A stretch of 64,000 nt of DNA from Acidobacteriota bacterium (GCA_026394055.1 JAPKYZ010000107.1:1-64000), one strand, 5' to 3'; positions 8,172-16,563 are shown, counted from the first letter of the stretch. Program-made: numbers and translations. The notes: generated by a model not told the origin, from the sequence alone.

Positions 8172-9200
8172 CTAGGCCAGCGCGTCTTTGGCGAACTTCA
8201 AGCAGTTGGCCATCTCCGCCATCACGTTCGATTCGCCGGGGATGTTGTACTCCAGCTCAATGTTGGCGGGCCAGGAGTACTTTTCCTTTTTCATCAACTG
8301 CAAAACTTCTTTGATCGGCACCTGTCCCGTGCCCCAGGGCAGATTGCCGCCACCTTCAGTGCCGTACTTTTTATCTTTCAAGTGCATGCTGGAGATGCGG
8401 CCGTGCATTTTCTTGATGAAGGGGATGGGCGAGGCGCTGATGGCTTCGGTGAAGTGGCCGGCGTCCAGGTTGATGCTGTTGTATTTCGAGATGGCCAGCG
8501 CGGCGTCCCAGCTGGTGGGGTTCACTTGCATGTGGTTGTGATAGCCGACGAAGACCTTGTGTTTGTCGGCGAACTGGCCAATGCGCTTCAGTAAGGGCTC
8601 GCTGGTGGGCAGTTCCATGGTGATCGACTTGGCACCCAGGGTTTTGGCCACTGTGAACACATACTCGAACTCGTCGTCCGACATGGCTTCCGTCAGCGGC
8701 AGCTTGAAGACATCAATGCTGACCCCGGCGTTGTTGTAGAGCGCGCGCAGTTCCTTAAACTTGTCCATCGAAGCAGACGTGCGCCAAGCTTTGCGGTCCT
8801 CCGCAGCCTTGCGCATCGCTTCCTGCTGCTCCGGCGTCAATTGACGGCGCCCGCCCGGTCCAGGACCACCGGGTCCAGGGCCGCCAGGTCCACCAGGAGC
8901 GCCAGGAGGCCGTCCACCGGGGCCACCGGGGGGTGGGCCGAAGCCGCCAAATCCGCCCAGCCGGACACCAGGCATGCCCGCGAAGGCTTCGGCTGGATCC
9001 GACATTAGTTCCACCGAACTGATGCCCAGCTCTGTGCAGTACTTCAATAACTCATCAGCCTTGCCGGGCAGGGTGCGGAAGCTGTAAGTGATGGTGCCAA
9101 TCTGGACGCCGCCGAACTTGGAATTCGGCTTGGCGGCGATCAGCGAAGAGGCAGGCAGAGCCGCCACGGCGGCTTGGAGGAGATGACGGCGAGTGATCAT
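8172..9200 (-). CDS. Tat-exported sugar phosphate isomerase/epimerase (xylose isomerase-like TIM barrel)
   Basis: A 342-residue product from ATG at 9200. That start gives a twin-arginine signal (MITRRHLLQAAVAALPASS) and removes an unlikely 83-residue upstream extension. The body is an AP endonuclease family 2 TIM barrel: ISSVELMSDP near residue 60, GYHNHMQ near 210, SINLDAGHFTEA near 235, SSMHLKDKKYG near 265 and NIELEYNIPGES near the end, supplying the His/Glu/Asp metal ligands. A Gly/Pro-rich insertion (about residues 75-115) interrupts the barrel after strand 2. Homologues act on keto-sugars or inositols; the substrate here is not predictable. Confidence 0.82.
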   Translation of the reverse strand: MITRRHLLQAAVAALPASSLIAAKPNSKFGGVQIGTITYSFRTLPGKADELLKYCTELGISSVELMSDPAEAFAGMPGVRLGGFGGFGPPPGGPGGRPPGAPGGPGGPGPGGPGPGGRRQLTPEQQEAMRKAAEDRKAWRTSASMDKFKELRALYNNAGVSIDVFKLPLTEAMSDDEFEYVFTVAKTLGAKSITMELPTSEPLLKRIGQFADKHKVFVGYHNHMQVNPTSWDAALAISKYNSINLDAGHFTEAISASPIPFIKKMHGRISSMHLKDKKYGTEGGGNLPWGTGQVPIKEVLQLMKKEKYSWPANIELEYNIPGESNVMAEMANCLKFAKDALA

Positions 9201-9267
9201 GGGCGCTCTGATTGGCGAGTCTATCATGGCTGCTCCCATTGCCTTCCGTCTATCAGGAGCGCCGGCA

Positions 9268-9519
9268 CTACTGGATGGCTTCGCCGAACGGCCGCATTCC
9301 CCGTTCGAGAACGGTCTTGGGCCACTGGCCAGAACCACAGAGGATAAAGGACCCAAAGTCCTTGTACCAGTCGCCGTCGGGTGCAACAGGGTTGGTGCGT
9401 ACCCAGGCTTGTAGCGCCTGAAGGTCTCGGAGCGAGATACCTCGCTCATCGACTCGCTGCAGCAAGTGCTGCCAGACGGGGCGGGGAAGGTCAGCGAACT
9501 GAATCTTCGGCAATCGCAC
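9268..9519 (-). CDS. Small protein paired with RHH gene; possible toxin
   Basis: About 83 residues, from GTG at 9519 (a TTG at 9528 is possible). It contains FADLPRPVWQHLLQRVDERG, LQALQAWVRTNP and WYKDFGSFILCGSGQWPKTVL. I believe I have seen this arrangement, a small protein with WYKDFGSF just downstream of a DNA-binding antitoxin-like gene, but I know no assigned function. It overlaps the end of the upstream gene by 29 bases and so is co-translated. That coupling is typical of toxin-antitoxin pairs. No nuclease or GNAT motif is visible. Confidence 0.6.
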   Translation of the reverse strand: MRLPKIQFADLPRPVWQHLLQRVDERGISLRDLQALQAWVRTNPVAPDGDWYKDFGSFILCGSGQWPKTVLERGMRPFGEAIQ

Positions 9520-9790
9520 CCTGCCCAAAGATGGATTCGATCAGCTCACGACCCGCGGCGTTCTTCGCCTCGGGGTCGCGTTCTGAGATGAAGCGATGGT
9601 AGGTAGCCTCTAGCTGCTGCTTGGCTTCCGCTTCGGCGGCCACGCCCCGTTCGGCTAGGGCGACGAGTGCTCGGCTCATGGTGACTTGTCGCTCCTCGGC
9701 GACGCGGCGGACGGCAGCGGCCAGTGCGCCCGGCATCGTGACGCTCTGCCGAACCGACCGCAGGGGGGCTGAGCTGCGCTTCTTCACCAT
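9491..9790 (-). CDS. Ribbon-helix-helix-like DNA-binding protein (possible antitoxin)
   Basis: A 99-residue product: a basic N-terminus (MVKKRSSAPLRSVRQSVTMP) followed by ALAAAVRRVAEERQVTMSRALVALAERGV, which has the strand-helix-helix spacing of MetJ/Arc-type proteins, then an acidic amphipathic tail. The start at ATG 9790 sits 22 bases from a perfect 7+1+7 palindrome (9812-9826), a likely autoregulatory site. It is followed by an overlapping small gene. Role as an antitoxin is inferred from size, fold and layout. Confidence 0.6.
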   Translation of the reverse strand: MVKKRSSAPLRSVRQSVTMPGALAAAVRRVAEERQVTMSRALVALAERGVAAEAEAKQQLEATYHRFISERDPEAKNAAGRELIESIFGQGAIAEDSVR

Positions 9791-9811
9791 AAGACCCAGC
9801 CTAACAAAAGT

Positions 9812-9826
9812 GCACCACAGTGGTGC
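9812..9826. promoter_or_regulatory. Palindromic operator candidate for the RHH pair
   Basis: GCACCAC-A-GTGGTGC is a perfect odd-length palindrome 22 bases upstream of the ribbon-helix-helix start codon. It lies in the short gap after the carboxylesterase stop, where the pair's promoter must be. RHH antitoxins commonly bind such sites. Confidence 0.5.
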
Positions 9827-9830
9827 TGAT

Positions 9831-11504
9831 TTACCCGAAGATCGACTTCCGCTCGTCCGTATCCGGGTTCGTCTTCACTGCACAGGTGTTGTCGAACATC
9901 ATCGTTGCCCCCGCGGCCTTCGCGAAGGCGGGCCACTTGGGGAGGCCAGCGTGGTTGGGGTCGCCTTTGCGGGCGAAGGCGATCCAGGCATCGGCCATCT
10001 TGCCGCCGAGCGCTCGGGCTTCGGCGGTGCCTCCGGTCATGGCGGCGCAGCGGTCGGTGTTGTCGAAGACGAAGGGCAGTTCGGCGCAGTGGAAGGCGCG
10101 GGGGCGGCCGTCGAGCACGGGGGTCTGCCAGGTGAACCAGTAGAGATACGCGGGGGCCTTGGCTTGAGCGGCCTTGCGCTCGGCTTGGGTGACGGCGTTT
10201 TGGCGTGTGGTGGCGGACATGATCAGCGAGAGCAGGTCGAACGGCTTCTCCTTGGGGTGCGCCTTCTTGAAGGCGGCCAGGATGGCGGCGGTCTTGCCGG
10301 GGTAGCGCTGTTCGACGCGGCGTTCGACTTCCTCCATGCCCATCGCCTCGTACTCGGGGTGGCCGATGCCGTTGGTGAACTCGTTCAACACGGTGCCGAT
10401 CAGCATGGGCACGGTGGCGGAAACTTCGGGTGCCTTCGGGTCAAAAGAATGGCTGGGCAGATGGCGGCCATCGACGGTGGGGGTCCAGTTATAGCCTTGG
10501 CCGGTGCCGGGCATGTTGCCGCCGGGAGGCGCGAGTTTACGCACGGCTTCCGCACCGGCCGCGACAATCTTGCCGTAGGGCATCTTGCGCAACTCATCAA
10601 CGGAGCCGCGGGTGACGCCGAGAATCGACAGTGTCTCCGCTGCCAGCTTGGCCGAATGGGCCGGGTCAGCCTGACGGGCGCTGGAGCCGCTCTGCACCAC
10701 CGCTTTGTGGAACAACCCTTTTGCCGCGGGCATCGCCATCAGCACGCCCACCTTGCCGCCGCCACCGGACTGGCCAAAGATGGTGACATTGCCGGGGTCT
10801 CCGCCAAACTGGCTGATGTTGTCGCGGACCCATTCAAGCGACGCCACCAGATCCAGCATGCCGACGTTGGCCGCATCGGCCCAGTTGGGGCCGTACTCGC
10901 CCAGGTTCAAGTAGCCCAACGAATTCAGCCGGTGGTTGACGCTGACCACCACCACGTCGCCCCGCCGGGCCAGGTTCTCGCCGTCGTAAGATTTCAGCTC
11001 CTGCCCACTGCCGGCCGAATAGCCGCCGCCGTGGATCCAGAACATCACAGGGCGCTTGCGGTTGTCCTTCAAACCCGGAGTCCAGACGTTGACGCGGAGG
11101 CAATCTTCATTCTGGATGCCGTCGTCCCATTCGAACATGAAGGCGTTCTCGTCCACCGCCCAGCCCATCCGCGGCGACTGCGGCGCCACCCAGCCGTAGG
11201 ACATCGAGCTGCGGATTCCGGCCCAGGGCGTGGCTTTCGTGGGAGCCGCAAAGCGCGCGGCGCCTGCGGTGGAGCCTGCGTAGGGGATGCCCTTGAAGGT
11301 GAAGATGCCCGACCGGGCATAGCCGTGGACTTTGCCGGCGGAGGTCTCGGTGACGGCGCCCGCCTCGCTCGCCAGGATCAACGGCTTGCCGGTGGTGGCC
11401 GCCGGCGCGGCGATCAGCGATTCGCCTGTCGTACCGGCAGCGGCGAAGGCGGCGGCACCTTTCAGCCAGCTACGCCGGTTGCTGGAAGTGATGGAGTGGG
11501 ACAT
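9831..11504 (-). CDS. Tat-exported type B carboxylesterase
   Basis: A 557-residue alpha/beta hydrolase of the PnbA/cholinesterase class. It begins with a twin-arginine signal (SSNRRSWLKGAAAFAAAG). Signatures: KGIPYAG and EDCLRVNVWTP (family signature 2), oxyanion-hole FWIHGGGYSAGS, nucleophile elbow FGQSGGGG, acidic residue in GTVLNEFT and catalytic His in AFHCAELPFVFDN. Length is typical. It probably hydrolyses carboxyl esters in the periplasm; the natural substrate is unknown. It is transcribed toward the RHH pair. Confidence 0.9.
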   Translation of the reverse strand: MSHSITSSNRRSWLKGAAAFAAAGTTGESLIAAPAATTGKPLILASEAGAVTETSAGKVHGYARSGIFTFKGIPYAGSTAGAARFAAPTKATPWAGIRSSMSYGWVAPQSPRMGWAVDENAFMFEWDDGIQNEDCLRVNVWTPGLKDNRKRPVMFWIHGGGYSAGSGQELKSYDGENLARRGDVVVVSVNHRLNSLGYLNLGEYGPNWADAANVGMLDLVASLEWVRDNISQFGGDPGNVTIFGQSGGGGKVGVLMAMPAAKGLFHKAVVQSGSSARQADPAHSAKLAAETLSILGVTRGSVDELRKMPYGKIVAAGAEAVRKLAPPGGNMPGTGQGYNWTPTVDGRHLPSHSFDPKAPEVSATVPMLIGTVLNEFTNGIGHPEYEAMGMEEVERRVEQRYPGKTAAILAAFKKAHPKEKPFDLLSLIMSATTRQNAVTQAERKAAQAKAPAYLYWFTWQTPVLDGRPRAFHCAELPFVFDNTDRCAAMTGGTAEARALGGKMADAWIAFARKGDPNHAGLPKWPAFAKAAGATMMFDNTCAVKTNPDTDERKSIFG

Positions 11505-11602
11505 GATCTGGAATACCTCGCACCTGGAGTTGGACCACCGGCGCGCGGCGGTGGAGCCATGGCTGAGATATTCGTATCACACAGAGCAGCGAAGCGGAAG
11601 GG

Positions 11603-12487
11603 CTATCGCGAAAAGCGCTTCACTAACCACACACCCAGGAAGATCACCACCATCGCGGCTGCCTCACGCGGACCAAATGGCTCGCGATAAACCAGCCAGC
11701 CCAGGGTCACCGCGACAATCGGGTTGATGTAGGTATAGACCGACACAATCGCCACCGGCAGCCGGTCCAGCGCGATCAGATAGGCGCTGTAGGCGACAAT
11801 GGAGCCGAACACTGCCAAGTAGAGCATGGCGCCGATGCCACGGGCGGTGGCGTGCTCCGGCACCGCGTGCAGTGCTAGCGCCACCACCGACCAGACAAGT
11901 CCCGCCGCTAACTGCTGGATGGCTCCACTGACCACCGGGTTGATGCCCCGCGGAATCCGCTTCTGTAGAATCGACCCGAACGACCAGCCGGCATTGCCCA
12001 CTTGCAGCAGCACAAAGCCCCACAGGGAGTTCATGTTGGCCTGCGCGCCAAAACTATCAGGACCCACCAGCAGCGCGACGCCCGACAGGCCCACCAGCAT
12101 GCCCAACAGCGTGGGCGCGTGGAGCTTCTCGCCACCCGGCACCAGAGCCTCGGCGCCGGTCAACCAGAAGGGCGAGGTCGTGACAAACAGCGCCGCCAGG
12201 CCGCTCGGGATCAGCCGTTCCGCGTAGGTGAGGCAGCCGTTGGCGATACCCAGGATCAGGACGCCATTCAGCGCCGTGCGCCACAAGACGGCGCCTTGCG
12301 GAAACGGCTCACCACGCCACTTGGCCCAGATCAGCAGGATGATGCTGGAGATGAGAAAGCGGATGCCAACCAGAAAGGCGGGCGGGAACGATTCCAGGGC
12401 CACGCGAATGGCCAGGTAGGTGGTGCCCCAAAAAAAGCAGACGGCTGCCAGGGCCGCGTATGCTCCAAACAGGGGATGAGAACGCAT
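11603..12487 (-). CDS. EamA/DMT-family permease
   Basis: A 294-residue inner-membrane protein with about ten hydrophobic segments arranged as two EamA repeats (FFWGTTYLAIRVALESFPP in the first, AYSAYLIALDRLPVAIVSVY in the second). The second repeat ends in PIVAVTLGWLVYREPFGP, typical of YedA/RhaT-like drug/metabolite exporters. Start ATG at 12487 gives MRSHPLFGAYAALAAVCF. Substrate cannot be predicted. It is divergent from the PfkB kinase gene with an 81-base gap. Confidence 0.85.
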   Translation of the reverse strand: MRSHPLFGAYAALAAVCFFWGTTYLAIRVALESFPPAFLVGIRFLISSIILLIWAKWRGEPFPQGAVLWRTALNGVLILGIANGCLTYAERLIPSGLAALFVTTSPFWLTGAEALVPGGEKLHAPTLLGMLVGLSGVALLVGPDSFGAQANMNSLWGFVLLQVGNAGWSFGSILQKRIPRGINPVVSGAIQQLAAGLVWSVVALALHAVPEHATARGIGAMLYLAVFGSIVAYSAYLIALDRLPVAIVSVYTYINPIVAVTLGWLVYREPFGPREAAAMVVIFLGVWLVKRFSR

Positions 12488-12568
12488 CTTTTACGTTAGC
12501 ATCCGCTACCACAGGCTCGCCTGGGGCCGCTTTTGGTTCGGCAAACGGTTACGGTTAGAATTGTGGGA

Positions 12569-13498
12569 TTGATTCTCACACTCACAGTCAATCCGGCCAT
12601 TGACCGTAACGTCAACGCGGACCGGCTGGTCTTTGAAGACCGGGCTTACATTCTCGACACCTCCGAAGGGCCGGGCGGGCGCGGCATCAATGCGTCCATG
12701 GTGATTCATTCCTTTGGCGGCAAGACCATCGCCATCGCCACGGCTGGCGGCGATTCCGGCGAATGCTTGAAGCAGTTCATGCTGGACAAGGGCTTTCCCA
12801 TGCAATGGGTGCCCATCGCCAACAACATCCGCACCAACCTGACCATCACCGATCAGCATGGGCTGACCGTGAAGCTGAATGAGGCGGGCCCGCAGGTGAG
12901 CGCGGAGGAATGCAACCAGATTGCGGCCGCGGTGCGGAAGCGGCTGCCGAAGGTGAAGTGGCTGATGCTGTGCGGTAGCCTCGCTCCCGGCATGCCCAAC
13001 GACTTTTACGCCGGTCTGGTGGAGGATGCCCGGAATGCCGGAGTGCAGACGTTGCTCGACACCGATGGGGACGCGCTGCGTGAAGGTCTCGAAGCGAATC
13101 CCACCATCGTCACGCCCAATCAGCAGGAAGCGGAGCGCCTCCTGAACCGCGTGCTGTTGACCCGTAGCCACTACATTGATGCCGTGGAGCGCATCCAGCA
13201 GCTAGGTTCCCAGCAGGTGCTGCTGTCGCTAGGCAGCCGCGGAGCGCTGGGCATGATGGGCGAGCGGATCTGGGAATCGGTTCCGCCGCGAATCGACGCC
13301 GTGTGCCCGATCGGCGCGGGCGATGCCATGGCGGCGGCGTTTGTTTGGGCGCGCCACAAGAACAAGGAGTTCTGGGAGTCGCTCCGGTGGGCCGTCGCGG
13401 CGGGTACCGCGTCGACGCGCCTGCCCGGCGTGGTGTTCGCCAGCATGGAGCAGACCAAGGAGATCTACAAGAAAGTGGAAGTGCGGCCGATCCGCTAG
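12569..13498 (+). CDS. PfkB-family sugar kinase, 1-phosphofructokinase-like
   Basis: About 309 residues from a TTG at 12569, chosen because MILTLTVNPAIDR aligns with the canonical FruK/LacC N-terminus; GTG at 12563 is an alternative. Motifs: GPGGRGINASMVIHSFGG (sugar-binding glycines), GSLAPGMPNDFY, TPNQQEAERLL and the C-terminal PfkB signature CPIGAGDAMAAAFVWA, containing the catalytic aspartate. Probably phosphorylates fructose-1-phosphate or a related hexose phosphate. No fructose PTS genes are adjacent, so the substrate is uncertain. Confidence 0.85.
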   Translation: MILTLTVNPAIDRNVNADRLVFEDRAYILDTSEGPGGRGINASMVIHSFGGKTIAIATAGGDSGECLKQFMLDKGFPMQWVPIANNIRTNLTITDQHGLTVKLNEAGPQVSAEECNQIAAAVRKRLPKVKWLMLCGSLAPGMPNDFYAGLVEDARNAGVQTLLDTDGDALREGLEANPTIVTPNQQEAERLLNRVLLTRSHYIDAVERIQQLGSQQVLLSLGSRGALGMMGERIWESVPPRIDAVCPIGAGDAMAAAFVWARHKNKEFWESLRWAVAAGTASTRLPGVVFASMEQTKEIYKKVEVRPIR

Positions 13499-13507
13499 CG
13501 CGCCCGC

Positions 13508-14197
13508 CTAGTCGTACTTTTCGACGATGATCTGCTTGCGGTCGAAGCCCAGTTCCTTCATGCGGTTCCGGATGTCTTCGGTCATTTCCTTCATGCCGCA
13601 GGCGTACACTTCAAGCTCGCGCTGCTCGCCGAGCGCTTCCATGACGATGGGTTGGACGCGGCCGGTGCGGCCGGTCCAGGTCTCGTCCGGGCGCGTGACC
13701 GTGGGGATGAAGGTGAAGCGCGGATGTACTGTGGCCAGCATCCGGAACTCATCGCCGTAGAGCTGGCCCTGCGGGTAGCGGGAGCCGAAGATCAGGGTGA
13801 TGGGCCGGGAGTTCGGTTGCGCGAGTTCGTCGTAGACCATGCCGCGGAAGGGCGCGATGCCGGTGCCGGTGGCCACCAAAATTGCTGGCCGTTCGCGGTT
13901 GCGCCACATGAAGGTGCCGATGGGGCCTTTCATGTTGATCGTGTCGCCAGGCTGCATCGCAAATAGGTGCGGCGACATGTGGCCATCGGCCACGCGGTTG
14001 AGACACAGCGAGAAGCGGTTGCCATCAGGTGTGCTCGAAATCGAGTAAGCCCGCGTGATCGTCTTCTCGCGAATCAAGTGGGAGAAGGAGACAAACTGGC
14101 CGGGCTGGAACTTCACTTCCGCCAACTCCGGCACGTCGAACACGAAGTGCCGTACGTCGGGGGCGAGTTCGCGGGATTCAAGCATCCGGGCGATCAT
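13508..14197 (-). CDS. Ferredoxin-NADP reductase-like flavoprotein
   Basis: A 229-residue FAD/NAD(P)-binding oxidoreductase: FAD-binding RAYSISS near residue 49, MKGPIGTFMWR near 88, NAD(P)-binding LVATGTGIAPFRGM near 107, and VYACGMKEM plus terminal IIVEKYD. There is no 2Fe-2S ferredoxin domain. The start overlaps the cbiX stop by 4 bases (ATGA), so the two are co-translated. It may supply electrons for tetrapyrrole metallation or sulfite/nitrite reduction; that link is inference from context only. Confidence 0.88.
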   Translation of the reverse strand: MIARMLESRELAPDVRHFVFDVPELAEVKFQPGQFVSFSHLIREKTITRAYSISSTPDGNRFSLCLNRVADGHMSPHLFAMQPGDTINMKGPIGTFMWRNRERPAILVATGTGIAPFRGMVYDELAQPNSRPITLIFGSRYPQGQLYGDEFRMLATVHPRFTFIPTVTRPDETWTGRTGRVQPIVMEALGEQRELEVYACGMKEMTEDIRNRMKELGFDRKQIIVEKYD

Positions 14198-14580
14198 GCG
14201 GCCACCTCTTCGGCCATCGCGGCGGAGGCGCGCGCGGCCAGAATCTCAGCCAGCGCTGGATGGCCGTCTAGCGGGTCCGTCACTTGGACGTCGGTCAATT
14301 GGGGGTGCGCCTCGCGCAACTGGGTGATCAGGGCGGGGAGGTCGCGCTTCAGGTGCAGGCCGACGGTCAAGAAATAGGGGACGACGACAATGCGGGTCGC
14401 GCCGCGCTCCATCAGCTTTTCGACGCCGCCCTGCAGGCTGGGCTGGCCGCCTTCGAGAAACGTCGCTTCAATCAACGGCCCTCCGTCCATCTTGCGGGCC
14501 ATTTCGCGAACCACGATGCGGACCGCCTCATTGGCTGATTCGACGCTTGAACCATGGGCAAACACAGCAATACCAGTCAT
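14194..14580 (-). CDS. cbiX: Sirohydrochlorin cobaltochelatase/ferrochelatase, short CbiX type
   Basis: A 128-residue single-domain chelatase from ATG 14580 (AAGGAAG lies about 5 bases upstream). It has MTGIAVFAHGSS with the first metal-binding His and VVPYFLTVGLHLKRDLP with the second. The short length matches CbiX-S forms, which work as dimers, unlike two-domain CbiX/SirB of about 260 residues. It inserts cobalt or iron into sirohydrochlorin for B12 or siroheme. It is coupled to the downstream ferredoxin reductase. Confidence 0.85.
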   Translation of the reverse strand: MTGIAVFAHGSSVESANEAVRIVVREMARKMDGGPLIEATFLEGGQPSLQGGVEKLMERGATRIVVVPYFLTVGLHLKRDLPALITQLREAHPQLTDVQVTDPLDGHPALAEILAARASAAMAEEVAA

Positions 14581-14593
14581 GCACTTCCTTTGA

Positions 14594-15247
14594 TTAACCA
14601 GCCACCAGTTGGGATGCAGGCGGAGGCGGGGGAGGCGGCGCAAATCCGCTCAGCATATGCAGAAACGCCCGCCCGCGGCGGCGGCCGTTGTTCTGTTGCA
14701 TCTCCATCCGCTGCAGAAAGGCGAGCACGCCCAGAATGGAGGCGTCGCGGATCACATTCATCCCGGCGCGCTGGGTCATCGCTTCGCGGTAGGCGTTCAA
14801 CTGCTGGTCGAGGATCTGCTGGATCGCTGCGGCCAGTGGGTTGGCGGGGCGGGATTCGTAGACCAAGCCACTTTGCGCGGTCCGGTAGGTCTTGATCATC
14901 GCTTCCAGCGCCTCGCGGACGTCCAAGTCGATCACGCCGGGCACTTGGGCAGCCGCCTCAAACAGGGCGCGGGAGGCGACCATCAGCAGCGGTTCGTTCT
15001 CGCCCAGAAAGCTCTCTGTCACCCGGATGTCGGCGTTGGGGATGGTGGTGGGGTCCAGTTCCGCCCGCTTCTCGTGCCGGCGGCCTTCGGCGAGAAACTC
15101 GCAGTCGAACGGGCAATCGACCGTCACTTCCCGCTCCTGTCCGCAGCAGGGCGAACAAATATCGGCGCCGACGCCCAGGCAAAAACGGCGGGGGCGGCGG
15201 GTTTCACAGATGCGGCAAAGCGGAGCGGATGGATCAGCCACGAACAC
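14594..15247 (-). CDS. Cys-rich zinc-binding-like protein, unknown
   Basis: A 217-residue cytosolic protein from GTG 15247. The N-terminus carries a compact cysteine array (CRICETRRPRRFC, ICSPCCG, then VDCPFDCEFL), enough for one or two zinc sites. The middle is helical (YRTAQSGLVYESRPANPLA, QQILDQQLNAYREA) and the C-terminus ends in a run of prolines. No catalytic motif is visible. It is divergent from, and its 5' end overlaps the leader of, the small gene at 15271. Likely a conserved lineage protein; function unknown. Confidence 0.65.
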   Translation of the reverse strand: MFVADPSAPLCRICETRRPRRFCLGVGADICSPCCGQEREVTVDCPFDCEFLAEGRRHEKRAELDPTTIPNADIRVTESFLGENEPLLMVASRALFEAAAQVPGVIDLDVREALEAMIKTYRTAQSGLVYESRPANPLAAAIQQILDQQLNAYREAMTQRAGMNVIRDASILGVLAFLQRMEMQQNNGRRRGRAFLHMLSGFAPPPPPPPASQLVAG

Positions 15248-15270
15248 TCAGGGTACCATCGGAAGTTCGC

Positions 15271-15423
15271 ATGGCACTATTGCAGATCTACCTGAAAGTG
15301 GTGATTGACACCGATGAAAACGAAGACAAGCCCGAGAAGCTGGGCGCGGAGCTGGTGCGCCAGGCGGAGAAGGTGTACGGGGTGCGCTCGGCTGAAGTGA
15401 CGAGTATTGTGGAGGAGCACTGA
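15271..15423 (+). CDS. Very small acidic protein (50 residues), unknown
   Basis: From ATG 15271: MALLQIYLKVVIDTDENEDK, then a helical AELVRQAEKVYGVRSAEVTS and an acidic end. GGAAG lies about 5 bases upstream of the start. The pattern of one strand, an acidic loop and a helix looks like a real small domain rather than noise. It faces the Cys-rich gene on the other strand with a 23-base gap. Function unknown. Confidence 0.5.
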   Translation: MALLQIYLKVVIDTDENEDKPEKLGAELVRQAEKVYGVRSAEVTSIVEEH

Positions 15424-15545
15424 CCCGCGCCAGCCACCTCGGGATAACCAATCTCGGCCTCGATTGTCTTGACAGCCAAGGCGAACCGGCGCAGGATCGA
15501 GGTATCCCGCGGGGCATACGGCCCGCAGGGTGATCAGGGAGTCCG

Positions 15546-16061
15546 ATGCGCATCGCCGTCCAATCCGGTCACTGCCTCTTCGAAAGTGGGGAGGCGGCTC
15601 TGGTCCGGATCCTTGACTCCGAGGAGCGTGAACTGGTCCAGGCTCAATGGGCTGCGCCGAACGTGTTTGTTGCGCCGGAGCTACTGCCGGGACGGTACGA
15701 GGTCTCCTTCGTCACGTGTTCCGTGCGCCACTTGCCCTCTGGGCAATCGGGGACATTGTCGACGGTCCTGCCCTTCCATCTCGCCGTCACGGATGCCGAG
15801 ATCGAGCAAGGCACCATTGCTCTGCCTATTCCCGGAAAGGCACTGCTGAAGATCACCGCCCTGAAGGATGGCGCTCCGGTGCCCGATGCGAACATCATGG
15901 TGGCGGGCGAGATGGTGACCCTGCAGACCCGCACGGACCGGGATGGGTCGCTCGTGTTACTGGAAGATCCCCACGACCTGCTGGCCGTGGACCTTGACGG
16001 TGGGATGACGCCCGCCGGTGTTCTGTATGGTCCTGGGGGCGAGGTAGAGTGGTGGCGGTAA
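15546..16061 (+). CDS. Beta-rich hypothetical protein
   Basis: A 171-residue product with AGGGAG about 4 bases ahead of ATG 15546. No signal peptide or membrane segment. The sequence alternates short strands (FVAPELLPGRYEVSFVT; LLKITALKDGAPVPDANIMV; LQTRTDRDGSLVLLEDP), with the second half resembling a carboxypeptidase-regulatory/Ig-like repeat. Ends EVEWWR. I do not recognise the family. Confidence 0.55.
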   Translation: MRIAVQSGHCLFESGEAALVRILDSEERELVQAQWAAPNVFVAPELLPGRYEVSFVTCSVRHLPSGQSGTLSTVLPFHLAVTDAEIEQGTIALPIPGKALLKITALKDGAPVPDANIMVAGEMVTLQTRTDRDGSLVLLEDPHDLLAVDLDGGMTPAGVLYGPGGEVEWWR

Positions 16062-16071
16062 CACCCTTCAA

Positions 16072-16530
16072 GTGAGATCGCCCGTAACCGCAAGGGAGAT
16101 GCCGCCTGCCGCCCCAACACGCGTTGCCCGTTCCCGCTTCTGGTGGCGGGCGTTGGCGCTGTGGCTGATGATCGCCGCCGCCGAGATTCTCCATGGCGTG
16201 CTGCGGACGATCTTTCTGGTTCCCTGGGTGGGGCTGCATCGCTCCAATCAGCTTGGCGTTTTCACGGGATCGCTCATCATTTTGCTGATCACCCGGTTCA
16301 CGATCAGGTTCCTGGTCGGTGCGGAGACCGCCGTTCCCCCGCGGCGGCTGTTCGCGGTGGGTGGGCTCTGGCTGGTGCTGATGCTCGCTTTTGAATGGTC
16401 AGCCGGTCACTACGTGTTCGGGCGCACGTGGGACGAACTGGCGCAGGATTACCGCTTGGCGCGCGGCGGGCTGCTGCCGCTGGGGATGCTGGTGCTGCTG
16501 TTCTCGCCACTGATTGCGGCGCGGCGGTAG
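16072..16530 (+). CDS. Small integral membrane protein, four predicted helices
   Basis: A 152-residue product if read from GTG 16072; an ATG at 16099 has AAGGGAG directly abutting it and is an alternative. Hydrophobic stretches fall at ALALWLMIAAAEILHGVL, LGVFTGSLIILLITRF, LFAVGGLWLVLMLAF and GGLLPLGMLVLLFSPLI. A conserved-looking FGRTWDELAQDYRLARGG loop precedes the last helix. Function unknown. It follows the previous gene by 10 bases. Confidence 0.6.
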   Translation: MRSPVTAREMPPAAPTRVARSRFWWRALALWLMIAAAEILHGVLRTIFLVPWVGLHRSNQLGVFTGSLIILLITRFTIRFLVGAETAVPPRRLFAVGGLWLVLMLAFEWSAGHYVFGRTWDELAQDYRLARGGLLPLGMLVLLFSPLIAARR

Positions 16531-16563
16531 GTATCATGGTATGTAGCACGAGGTGGCGTCGAG

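Noticed and set aside
9621..11690. 689-codon plus-strand frame
   Set aside because: Fully antisense to the carboxylesterase, with Gly/His/Arg-rich composition and no domain. High G+C gives long shadow frames.
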